Part shown: piece by piece, positions 1 to 5,189 of the stretch | Position numbering within the stretch: position 1 is the stretch's first letter | Layout of the letters: every line of letters begins with the position of its first letter | NCBI GenBank assembly: GCA_946566415.1 | Contig: CAMNWW010000116.1 | Span: 1-6,797, forward strand | Direction: 5' to 3' | From: an uncultured Lachnospiraceae bacterium | GTDB lineage: Bacteria > Bacillota > Clostridia > Lachnospirales > Lachnospiraceae | DNA: 6,797 nucleotides | Made by a program: the position numbers and the translations under genes | Notes under the pieces: model-generated | Told to the model about the DNA's origin: nothing | Databases searched by the model: none | The model's input: only the letters and a program-made list of their open reading frames with translations

Positions 1-1188
1 CAGATCGTCACAAGCCTTGTCACGGGCCTGACTCTGGGAAGCACGATCTTAGTCGGAGATTATATGGGACGAAGAGAATACGGCCGGGTAAAACAGGCCA
101 TTGGTACGACTTTAACGGTTTTTGCTATCGCCGCCATTATGATCACCGTACTGATGCTGGTCTTTGAGCGGCCGCTGTTGACGCTTCTTCGCACACCGCA
201 GGAATCCTTTGATCTTACTATGCAGTACGTTGCTATCTGTTCTATGGGAAATATATTTATCTGCGGCTATAATGCGATCAGCGCTATCCTGCGCGGGTAC
301 GGCGATTCTGCCCGCCCCATGGTCTTTGTCGGGATCGCCTGCATCATCAACGTCCTCCTGGATTTCCTGTTTGTCAGATATCTGAGCCTGGGGGTGGACG
401 GCACTGCGCTTGCCACCGTAATTTCCCAGACGGTCAGTATGGTGATTGCCGTCTTATACTTAAAAAAGAAAGATTTTCTTTTTGACTTTCGACTTTCCAG
501 CTTCCGTCCGGTAGGGAGCATTGCCAAAAGACTCGCGGAAATCGGAATCCCGATTTCCTTTCAGGAACTGATGATACGTATTTCCTTCCTGTATCTTATG
601 ATGGTAATGAATAACTGCGGTGTATACGCGGCGGCTATAGTTGGTGTGAGCAGTAAATACGACGTGTTCGCTATGCTGACAGGAACTTCCATGGCAAATG
701 CCCTCGCCGCCATCACCGCCCAGAACATCGGCGCGGGAATGCCTGGCCGCGCCCGGAAATCCTTGTGGTATGGCATGGGGTTCGCTGTGGGCGCCGCCTC
801 TCTGTTCTGGCTTTGGGCACAGCTTAACCCTAAGTCCATGATCAGTCTCTTTATCAATGATTCCAATGTCATTGCCGCCGGAGTTCCCTTTTTCCGCTCC
901 TGCAGTTACGATTATATTCTGGTCACCTTCGTTTTCTGTCTGAACGGATACTTAAACGGCCGTCAGAAAACGGTGTGGACTATGGTCAGTTCCAGCGCCG
1001 GCGCCCTGCTCCTTCGGATTCCCATGGTTGCTCTGTTCGGGAAATATTTTGGAAACGATCTTGGTATGCTTGGGAAGATCGCCCCTACCGTATCCGGAAT
1101 TATGGCGTGCTATACACTGGCCTATGTGCTGCTTGAAGACCGCCTCCGTTTACCGATGCAAAAAAAGCCATGCAAAAATCAAAAATAA
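1..1188 (+). CDS. MATE-family multidrug/sodium efflux transporter, 5'-truncated by the window
   Basis: The reading frame is open from base 1 to a TAA at 1186-1188, giving 395 residues, so roughly the first 50-60 residues of a usual ~450-residue MATE protein lie outside the window. An ATG at 64 is internal, because the codons before it read VTGLTLGSTILVGDYMGRRE, the typical region around the second membrane helix and following cytoplasmic loop of MATE (MatE/NorM/MepA-like) proteins. Several hydrophobic segments follow, for example TLTVFAIAAIMITVLML and MVFVGIACIINVLLDFLFV, with a basic cytoplasmic loop (LKKKDFLFDFRLSSFRP) between the two halves. The C-terminal half starts around KRLAEIGIPISFQELMIRI, the usual second-lobe entry. 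The tail is short and basic (QKKPCKNQK). MATE transporters export cationic compounds using H+ or Na+ gradients across the cytoplasmic membrane; the substrate here cannot be read from sequence. No terminator separates it from the tRNA gene, so read-through into the tRNA is likely. Confidence 0.93.
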   Translation, partial: QIVTSLVTGLTLGSTILVGDYMGRREYGRVKQAIGTTLTVFAIAAIMITVLMLVFERPLLTLLRTPQESFDLTMQYVAICSMGNIFICGYNAISAILRGYGDSARPMVFVGIACIINVLLDFLFVRYLSLGVDGTALATVISQTVSMVIAVLYLKKKDFLFDFRLSSFRPVGSIAKRLAEIGIPISFQELMIRISFLYLMMVMNNCGVYAAAIVGVSSKYDVFAMLTGTSMANALAAITAQNIGAGMPGRARKSLWYGMGFAVGAASLFWLWAQLNPKSMISLFINDSNVIAAGVPFFRSCSYDYILVTFVFCLNGYLNGRQKTVWTMVSSSAGALLLRIPMVALFGKYFGNDLGMLGKIAPTVSGIMACYTLAYVLLEDRLRLPMQKKPCKNQK

Positions 1189-1192
1189 ATAC

Positions 1193-1220
1193 TTGCTTTT
1201 TTCTGAACTCGTGGTATACT
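1193..1220 (+). promoter_or_regulatory. Promoter of tRNA-Gly
   Basis: TTGCTT at 1193-1198 and TATACT at 1215-1220 are separated by 16 bp, and a TG dinucleotide precedes the -10 (TGGTATACT), making it an extended -10. It begins 5 bp after the MATE stop codon. The predicted start (about 1226-1228) falls almost exactly at the mature tRNA 5' end at 1229, leaving nearly no leader. Confidence 0.75.
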
Positions 1221-1228
1221 GGATTCAT

Positions 1229-1299
1229 GCAGATATAGTTCATTGGTAGAATGCTAGCTTCCCAAGCTGGAGAGGCGGGTTCGATTCCCGTTATCTGCT
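1229..1299 (+). tRNA. tRNA-Gly (anticodon CCC)
   Basis: A complete cloverleaf can be drawn in 71 nt. The acceptor GCAGATA (1229-1235) pairs with TATCTGC (1292-1298), followed by discriminator T at 1299. The anticodon stem CTAGC/GCTGG (1254-1258/1266-1270, one T-G wobble) encloses loop TTCCCAA with anticodon CCC at 1261-1263. The T arm is GCGGG-TTCGATT-CCCGT (1275-1291). The D arm carries TTCATTGGTAGAA. CCA is not encoded (TGTA follows). It decodes GGG glycine codons. It has its own promoter directly upstream and a strong terminator directly downstream. Confidence 0.97.
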
Positions 1300-1306
1300 G
1301 TAGGCG

Positions 1307-1346
1307 GACTGGAAACACTGAGAAATCAGCGTTTTCAGTCTTTTTT
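1307..1346 (+). terminator. Rho-independent terminator of tRNA-Gly
   Basis: GACTGGAAACACTGA (1307-1321) pairs with TCAGCGTTTTCAGTC (1326-1340) over 15 positions with one mismatch (A-C) and one G-T wobble, closed by a GAAA tetraloop and followed by six T (1341-1346). It would also stop read-through from the MATE gene. Confidence 0.93.
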
Positions 1347-1446
1347 ATCTTCTCTGGTAATGCAGGTTTCTCAGCTCGATGATAAGATAATACCCTGGGA
1401 TGACTCAAAGAATCGGAGTATAGACCTTTAGACAGTACATTGAGAA
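1347..1446. other. Intergenic stretch without recognised gene
   Basis: This stretch lies between the tRNA-Gly terminator and the toxin -10 box. I see no open reading frame with a ribosome binding site. TAGACA at 1429-1434 is a possible -35 for the toxin transcript if TATGCT at 1452-1457 is the -10 (17 bp spacing); otherwise nothing stands out. Confidence 0.5.
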
Positions 1447-1452
1447 TATAAT
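1447..1452 (+). promoter_or_regulatory. Toxin mRNA promoter (-10 box)
   Basis: A perfect TATAAT lies at 1447-1452 and matches, with its following bases, the -10 region of the convergent antitoxin promoter (13 identical bases, TATAATATGCTTA). At 16-18 bp upstream I find no recognisable -35 (the bases are ACCTTT at 17 bp). The toxin promoter is therefore probably weaker than the antitoxin one. Alternative reading: TAGACA (1429-1434), 17 bp, TATGCT (1452-1457). Predicted start is about 1459. Confidence 0.6.
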
Positions 1453-1501
1453 ATGCTTACTAAGGGAACCGTTGAGGTGTTACGCCAGCCGCCGGACACT
1501 T

Positions 1502-1512
1502 AAGGAAGGGGG
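1502..1512 (+). promoter_or_regulatory. Ribosome binding site of the toxin, partly occludable
   Basis: The purine run AAGGAAGGGGG lies 8 nt before ATG 1521. Its last two G and the next bases (GGCTG, 1511-1515) can pair with CAGCC (1486-1490), a 5-bp stem that would fold the 5' UTR over the Shine-Dalgarno region. Type I toxin mRNAs often hide their ribosome binding site this way; the specific fold here is my inference. Confidence 0.6.
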
Positions 1513-1520
1513 CTGATGCT

Positions 1521-1607
1521 ATGGTTACATACTCTGATTTAATCCAGTTTGTGATTATGCTTTGTGCTGTGATAACCCTTGTTATCTATGTTACACGCAA
1601 AAAGTAG
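1521..1607 (+). CDS. Putative holin-like toxin (Hol-Tox/TxpA-Fst type small membrane peptide)
   Basis: This is a 28-residue peptide starting MVTYSDLIQ, followed by one hydrophobic segment (about residues 10-24, FVIMLCAVITLVIYV) and a basic end TRKK. The M-x-x-Y-S/E-x-L-x-x start, single membrane span and charged lysine tail are the signature of the putative holin-like toxin family of Firmicutes, related in style to TxpA of Bacillus subtilis and Fst of plasmid pAD1. Such peptides insert in the membrane and stop growth when their antisense RNA is lost. A strong purine-rich ribosome binding site precedes ATG 1521 by 8 nt. The TAG stop at 1605-1607 lies inside the 5' arm of the terminator. A convergent RNA promoter downstream supports a type I toxin-antitoxin pair. 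It lies between tRNA-Gly and DUF3737 and belongs to neither operon. The family call is from memory of the motif, not from a search. Confidence 0.8.
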   Translation: MVTYSDLIQFVIMLCAVITLVIYVTRKK

Positions 1608-1640
1608 CGCCCCCGTCTGGTAAACTAAGGCGCTACTTTT
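1600..1640 (+). terminator. Bidirectional terminator shared by toxin mRNA and antitoxin RNA
   Basis: AAAAGTAGCGCC (1600-1611) pairs perfectly with GGCGCTACTTTT (1629-1640), a 12-bp stem with a 17-nt loop. Reading +, the stem ends in TTTT; reading -, the GC part is followed by TTTTTGCG. The same hairpin can therefore end both convergent RNAs, giving them complementary 3' ends including the loop, where kissing could start. The toxin stop codon is inside the 5' arm. Confidence 0.85.
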
Positions 1641-1695
1641 GTAATCCTAATTTGCCGGCGGTCAGGTGTGTGCTGACTAACGGCTTCCCCTTGTT
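1600..1695 (-). ncRNA. Antisense antitoxin RNA (candidate, type I)
   Basis: A consensus promoter on the minus strand predicts a start at about 1695, and the shared terminator ends transcription at about 1600, giving an RNA of roughly 95 nt convergent with the toxin mRNA. It is complementary to the toxin transcript over the last codons and terminator. It also carries an internal hairpin (GTCAG 1661-1665 / CTGAC 1673-1677, 7-nt loop) whose loop region contains the complement of AGGTGT. AGGTGT also occurs in the toxin 5' UTR (1475-1480), so a second short contact is possible. This is the layout of Fst/par-like modules. Exact ends are predictions. Confidence 0.7.
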
Positions 1696-1701
1696 AAGCA
1701 T

Positions 1702-1730
1702 ATTATAGCCAATATCACGCCATATGTCAA
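1702..1730 (-). promoter_or_regulatory. Strong sigma-A promoter of the antitoxin RNA
   Basis: On the minus strand, TTGACA (1730-1725) and TATAAT (1707-1702) are separated by exactly 17 bp, a perfect consensus promoter. No coding gene starts downstream on this strand; it drives RNA across the toxin gene's 3' end. The -35 overlaps the TGA stop codon (1729-1727) of the DUF3737 gene. Confidence 0.88.
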
Positions 1731-2605
1731 ACACTTTCCGATTCTTCGCCACTCTCGCCCCGGATAATGATCTCCCCAGTGCACTCCATCACCGGATCTT
1801 CCCTTATAATCTCCCCCACACTGTCTGCCGTGATCACCCCGGACTTCGGATTCTTGATAGAAATCACATGACCGTGTATATCCGCCTCCACATCAGAATA
1901 CTCGAAAGACAGATCCGTATCCTTCATCGTACAGTTCACCAGCTTCAGATTTTTACAGTAGCACAAGGGCTGTGTCCCGATAATCTTACAGTTGACAAGG
2001 GTCAATCCATCGGAAAACCAACCCAGATACTCACCTTTAACAATACTGTCCCGGACAGTCACATTTTTACTGTGCCAGAATGCGTCCTTGGTATCCAGAT
2101 TACAATGATCAATCTCAAGATTTTCCATGTACTGGAACGAGTATTTTCCCTGCATCTTTACGCCTTTTAGCTTAACATCCCTGCTGTCCAGGAATAAATA
2201 TTCGGAAATGATCTCCGAATCAGCAAGCGTGATTTCCTGGGATTTCCAGCCGAACTCCTGGGACTCGATCCTGCAGTGCTCCAGATAGATCCGCGCGCAT
2301 TCCCTCACAGCTTTTATCCCTCCCAGGCGGCTCTCGGTAATGCTCCCATCCTCTGCGTACCAAATGGCGGCACGGGTCTTTTCATCCATCTCAGAATGTG
2401 CCATTGTAAATCCTTTCACATGCCACAACGGATACCGCAGGGAGAAACGGCAGTCTCTGAGGCTGACGTCTCTGGATTCTTTTAATACCGACTCTCCGTC
2501 GGCAGGTCCGGCAAATACACAATTTTCTACATCAGCATGCTGGAGATGATACAGCGCACGTTCTTCATCAAATTGTTTTCCGGTAATCGTCTCTCTTTCT
2601 ATCAT
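1727..2605 (-). CDS. DUF3737 family protein, right-handed parallel beta-helix-like
   Basis: The 292-residue protein begins MIERETITGKQFDEERALYHL and matches the DUF3737 family in start, length and repeat style. It consists of about ten rungs of roughly 20 residues with the pattern 'x-x-hydrophobic-x-C/S/N-hydrophobic', for example VENCVF, VSLRDCRF, IYLEHCRI, LEIDHCNL, VTVRDSIV, LTLVNCKI, LKLVNCTM. This is typical of a parallel beta-helix similar to pectate-lyase-like folds. There is no signal peptide and no membrane span, so it is expected in the cytoplasm. The function of the family is not established. ATG 2605 was chosen because AGGAGGA (2621-2615) lies 9 nt upstream; the nearer ATG overlapping that site is out of frame. 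A good promoter lies at 2709-2681. The C-terminal tail is acidic (GESGEESESV). No terminator lies before the antitoxin promoter, so read-through would enter the antitoxin RNA. Confidence 0.9.
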   Translation of the reverse strand: MIERETITGKQFDEERALYHLQHADVENCVFAGPADGESVLKESRDVSLRDCRFSLRYPLWHVKGFTMAHSEMDEKTRAAIWYAEDGSITESRLGGIKAVRECARIYLEHCRIESQEFGWKSQEITLADSEIISEYLFLDSRDVKLKGVKMQGKYSFQYMENLEIDHCNLDTKDAFWHSKNVTVRDSIVKGEYLGWFSDGLTLVNCKIIGTQPLCYCKNLKLVNCTMKDTDLSFEYSDVEADIHGHVISIKNPKSGVITADSVGEIIREDPVMECTGEIIIRGESGEESESV

Positions 2606-2643
2606 TATCTTCCATCCTCCTCGTTATTTTCTATCTGTAATCT

Positions 2644-2681
2644 TTCTGGTTCTCTTACATCCTTCTGGTTCTTCTACATTA
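2644..2681. repeat. Two imperfect 19-bp tandem units in the DUF3737 leader
   Basis: TTCTGGTTCT at 2644-2653 recurs at 2663-2672 (period 19), and the following CTTACAT/TCTACAT also align. It covers the 5' UTR of the DUF3737 transcript and part of its -10. Confidence 0.7.
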
Positions 2682-2709
2682 TTATGATGGTTCAGAGCTT
2701 ATCAGTCAA
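2681..2709 (-). promoter_or_regulatory. Promoter of the DUF3737 gene
   Basis: Minus-strand TTGACT (2709-2704) and CATAAT (2686-2681) are separated by 17 bp. The predicted start is about 2674, leaving a 5' UTR of around 70 nt that contains an imperfect 19-bp tandem repeat. Confidence 0.8.
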
Positions 2710-2720
2710 GAAAACTTTGA

Positions 2721-2746
2721 GAGACTCTTTTCCGAGACTCTTTTCT
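2721..2746. repeat. 13-bp tandem repeat between divergent promoters
   Basis: GAGACTCTTTTCC (2721-2733) is followed at once by GAGACTCTTTTCT (2734-2746), 12 of 13 identical. It sits between the DUF3737 -35 (2709) and the ATPase -35 (2831), a position suited to an operator, though no function is shown. Confidence 0.75.
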
Positions 2747-2830
2747 GTTCCTGATATCAGCATGAAATCATACCATGGAATCACTTAAACCGGGAATGTT
2801 CCTTTATGAATCGCACCCGCAAATTTTCGC

Positions 2831-2859
2831 TTGAATAGTTCTGTGGGCTATTATACAAT
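2831..2859 (+). promoter_or_regulatory. Promoter of the AAA-ATPase gene
   Basis: TTGAAT (2831-2836) and TACAAT (2854-2859) are separated by 17 bp. The predicted start near 2866 leaves about 40 nt before the proposed TTG start codon. Confidence 0.75.
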
Positions 2860-2905
2860 GAAAGCAGATTAAGACACGGTATTGTACAGAAAGGACAGCG
2901 ATATC

Positions 2906-4570
2906 TTGAAAAATATAACATTGCCGATTGGTATTGAAGATTTTACAGAGCTTCGGACAGAAGAATATTATTATATCGATAAAACAGGAATCATTCTGGA
3001 ATTGCTGTCGAAAAAATTTAAAGTTAATCTGATCACTCGCCCCCGACGCTTTGGGAAGACGTTGACGATGAGCATGTTGGCCGATTTTCTGGACATCCGC
3101 AAGGACAGTAAAGATATTTTTACAGGTCTGGAAATTACAAAGCATGAAGAGTTTTGCGCTACATGGATGAATCAATGGCCGGTTCTTTTTCTGTCTTTGA
3201 AAAATGTAGAGAGCCTGCATTTTGAGGGCGCCTATAAGCTGCTGAAAACTGTAATAGCTGATTTATGTAAAAAACATGCCTATTTAGCAGAAAGTAACTG
3301 TGCTGATAATGATGACAAGAAGATTTTCCTTCGATTAAAATCCGGGGAAATGGATGAGGCGGAAGTCAAATATTCTTTATATACTATTATGCGGATGATG
3401 CATGCGCATTTTGGAAAACCTGTAATCCTTTTAATTGACGAGTATGATGTTCCATTAGCAAAAGCAAGCGAAAATAAATACTACGTACAAATGCTGGATA
3501 TCCTCAAAGGCATCCTGGGGATATCCTTAAAAACAAATGAATTTCTCAAACTTTCTGTTATTACCGGATGCCTTCGTATTGCTAAGGAAAGCATTTTTAC
3601 AGGAACTAATAATTTTGTATCTAGCTCGATTCTGGATACCCGTTTTCAAGAATTTTTTGGTTTTAGAGAAGAGGAAGCCTTAAGGCTCCTGAAGGACACA
3701 GGCTGCGCCGAACACGCGAACCTGATGAAGCAATGGTATGACGGCTATTGTTTTGGAGAACAGGATGTGTACTGCCCATGGGATGTTCTGAACTACGTCA
3801 ATGAACTTAAGGAACGGCCGGATGCAAAACCGAAAAATTATTGGAAGAATACCAGCCATAACAATATTATCCGCAGCTTTATAGGAAGAACGGATCTATC
3901 GGTAAATGAAAAATTTGAAACGCTTCTACAGGGAAAAAGCATAAACGAAAGAATCTGTGAAGATTTAACATATGATCTTCTGCATTCATCAGAAAGCAAT
4001 CTCTGGAGCGTTCTGTATCTGACAGGCTATTTGACGAAGGAGCGCGCGCCTGTAGACTCTGATACCCATGAAGTATTTTTAAGAATCCCTAATGAGGAAA
4101 TCAAGTCCATTTTTAAAGAGTCCGTGACGGACTGCTTCCTGGAGTCTATAGAGGCTTTGGACCGGAGAGAATTATTCCAGGCATTATGGAACGGTGATGA
4201 CGGAATCGCCGCAGAGCTGATTTCCGATATCCTGTTCGATACCATTAGTTACCATGATTATAAAGAAAGCTATTATCATGCGTTCACAGCAGGGCTTTTC
4301 TCGGGAGCCGGATATATTGTCGAATCGAATTATGAATATGGTCTGGGAAGACCGGATATTGTTGTAAAGGATACCCGTAAAAGAACTGTATTGATTTTTG
4401 AGGCAAAGTATTCTGACTGCGAAGAACATCTGGAAGGGGACTGCCGAAAAGCATTGGAACAGATCAATGTCAGAGAATATGCTGAAAAATTCCTGCACGG
4501 ATACAGGAAGATCATATGCTATGGAATTGCCTTTTATCAAAAACAGTGCATGATTAAAAAATCTTGTTAA
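2906..4570 (+). CDS. AAA-ATPase-like protein with C-terminal PD-(D/E)XK nuclease-like domain
   Basis: The protein is 554 residues from a TTG at 2906. It begins KNITLPIGIEDFTELR, the usual start of the AAA-ATPase_like (PF09820) family. A Walker A-like motif RPRRFGKT (about residues 45-52) and a Walker B VILLIDEYD (about 173-181) define the ATPase part. The C-terminal domain (PDDEXK_9, formerly DUF1703) shows YHAFTAGLFSGAGY, then GRPD (Asp at about 484) and FEAK (Glu 499, Lys 501), the PD-(D/E)XK catalytic pattern; the active site looks intact. The end GIAFYQKQC is normal for the family. Members are common, often multicopy, in gut Bacteroidetes and Clostridia; their role is unknown. TTG 2906 is preferred over the upstream in-frame TTG 2882 because AAAGGA (2890-2895) lies 10 nt before it and homologues start just ahead of LPIG. 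The gene is clearly more AT-rich than its neighbours, suggesting acquisition. Confidence 0.92.
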   Translation: MKNITLPIGIEDFTELRTEEYYYIDKTGIILELLSKKFKVNLITRPRRFGKTLTMSMLADFLDIRKDSKDIFTGLEITKHEEFCATWMNQWPVLFLSLKNVESLHFEGAYKLLKTVIADLCKKHAYLAESNCADNDDKKIFLRLKSGEMDEAEVKYSLYTIMRMMHAHFGKPVILLIDEYDVPLAKASENKYYVQMLDILKGILGISLKTNEFLKLSVITGCLRIAKESIFTGTNNFVSSSILDTRFQEFFGFREEEALRLLKDTGCAEHANLMKQWYDGYCFGEQDVYCPWDVLNYVNELKERPDAKPKNYWKNTSHNNIIRSFIGRTDLSVNEKFETLLQGKSINERICEDLTYDLLHSSESNLWSVLYLTGYLTKERAPVDSDTHEVFLRIPNEEIKSIFKESVTDCFLESIEALDRRELFQALWNGDDGIAAELISDILFDTISYHDYKESYYHAFTAGLFSGAGYIVESNYEYGLGRPDIVVKDTRKRTVLIFEAKYSDCEEHLEGDCRKALEQINVREYAEKFLHGYRKIICYGIAFYQKQCMIKKSC

Positions 4571-4596
4571 ACTTGATAAATAAGGAGGATACCTTT

Positions 4597-5079
4597 ATGA
4601 ATACACCCAAACTTACTTACCCCACCGCTAAAGACTCCCTCTACCCTCTCCTGAAAACACGCCTCACCGGACTTATCGACGGGATTCCTCACCGTATCTC
4701 CAATCTTGCCAACGCCTCCGCCCTCTTGTACGAAGCCCTCACGGATATCAACTGGGCAGGCTTTTATCTCATGGAGAACGGCCGCCTGATCCTTGGGCCT
4801 TTCCAGGGACGCCCCGCCTGCGTGGAGATCACCGTAGGAAGCGGAGTATGCGGAACTGCCGTCCAAAAGGACCGAACGATCCTTGTCGCAAATGTACACG
4901 AATTTCCGGGACATATCGCCTGCGACAGCGCCTCCAATTCGGAGATTGTCATACCGATCCATAAAGACGGTCAGATTATCGGCGTGCTGGATATCGACAG
5001 CCCGAGCCTTTCCCGGTTCGACGAGGAAGATCATAAGGGATTGGAATCATTTGTAAAGACCCTGGAGGAGTTCTTATAA
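4597..5079 (+). CDS. msrC: Free methionine-R-sulfoxide reductase (GAF-domain fRMsr)
   Basis: This 160-residue single GAF-domain protein reduces free L-methionine-(R)-sulfoxide in the cytoplasm, recycling oxidised methionine with thioredoxin-like electron donors. Three cysteines lie at 75 (RPACVEI), 85 (GVCGTA) and 109 (HIACDSAS), with the same 10- and 24-residue spacing as Cys84, Cys94 and Cys118 of the E. coli enzyme. The acidic substrate-binding residues align too: Glu116 (SEIV) and Asp132/Asp134 (LDIDSP). NWAGFYL (52-58) is the conserved substrate-pocket segment. All catalytic residues are present, so it should be active. ATG 4597 follows AAGGAGG (4582-4588) by 8 nt; an in-frame TTG at 4564 overlaps the ATPase end and lacks such a site. 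The gap to the ATPase is 26 bp with no terminator, so co-transcription is possible, but codon composition differs strongly (GC-richer here), arguing against common origin. The symbol is used loosely; the gene is also called yebR. Confidence 0.95.
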   Translation: MNTPKLTYPTAKDSLYPLLKTRLTGLIDGIPHRISNLANASALLYEALTDINWAGFYLMENGRLILGPFQGRPACVEITVGSGVCGTAVQKDRTILVANVHEFPGHIACDSASNSEIVIPIHKDGQIIGVLDIDSPSLSRFDEEDHKGLESFVKTLEEFL

Positions 5080-5091
5080 GCTTTTCCATAG

Positions 5092-5132
5092 TTTTTGTGA
5101 TATAGGGAACGAAGTCTCCTATATCACAAAAA
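5092..5132. other. Perfect 15-bp inverted repeat downstream of fRMsr
   Basis: TTTTTGTGATATAGG (5092-5106) pairs perfectly with CCTATATCACAAAAA (5118-5132), with an 11-nt loop. No T-run follows on either strand because the T/A tracts are inside the stem, so it is not a classical intrinsic terminator. It may still end or stabilise the fRMsr transcript. Its right arm supplies the T-run of the neighbouring tRNA-Lys terminator. Confidence 0.8.
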
Positions 5133-5153
5133 TAAGCACCGCCCCCGGTGCTT
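5128..5153 (-). terminator. Rho-independent terminator of tRNA-Lys
   Basis: On the minus strand AAGCACCG (5153-5146) pairs with CGGTGCTT (5141-5134) around a GGGG loop, followed by A and five T (5133-5128). It lies about 37 nt after the mature 3' end of tRNA-Lys. Confidence 0.87.
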
Positions 5154-5189
5154 CAAAATTCTCTTCATCATCGAAAACAGTGCTTAAAC

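Noticed and set aside
1630..1701. 22-codon frame on the minus strand starting ATGCTTAAC (1701) within the antitoxin RNA
   Set aside because: Its ATG lies directly after the -10 and before the predicted transcription start, and there is no ribosome binding site; the RNA is better seen as non-coding.
1724..2170. 148-codon open frame on + inside DUF3737
   Set aside because: It lies wholly opposite the DUF3737 gene, has no ribosome binding site and a protein composition (many His, Pro, Thr) typical of an antisense shadow.
2882..2905. In-frame TTG at 2882 as the ATPase start
   Set aside because: It would place the AAAGGA ribosome binding site inside the gene and add eight residues not typical of homologues; TTG 2906 fits better.
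2804..3220. 138-codon open frame on - overlapping the ATPase start
   Set aside because: It covers the ATPase promoter and 5' coding part in antisense, is Cys/Phe/Ile rich with no recognisable family, and has no ribosome binding site.
4567..5034. 155-codon open frame on - opposite the reductase
   Set aside because: It is antisense to a gene with all catalytic residues in place; no start signal or family match is visible.
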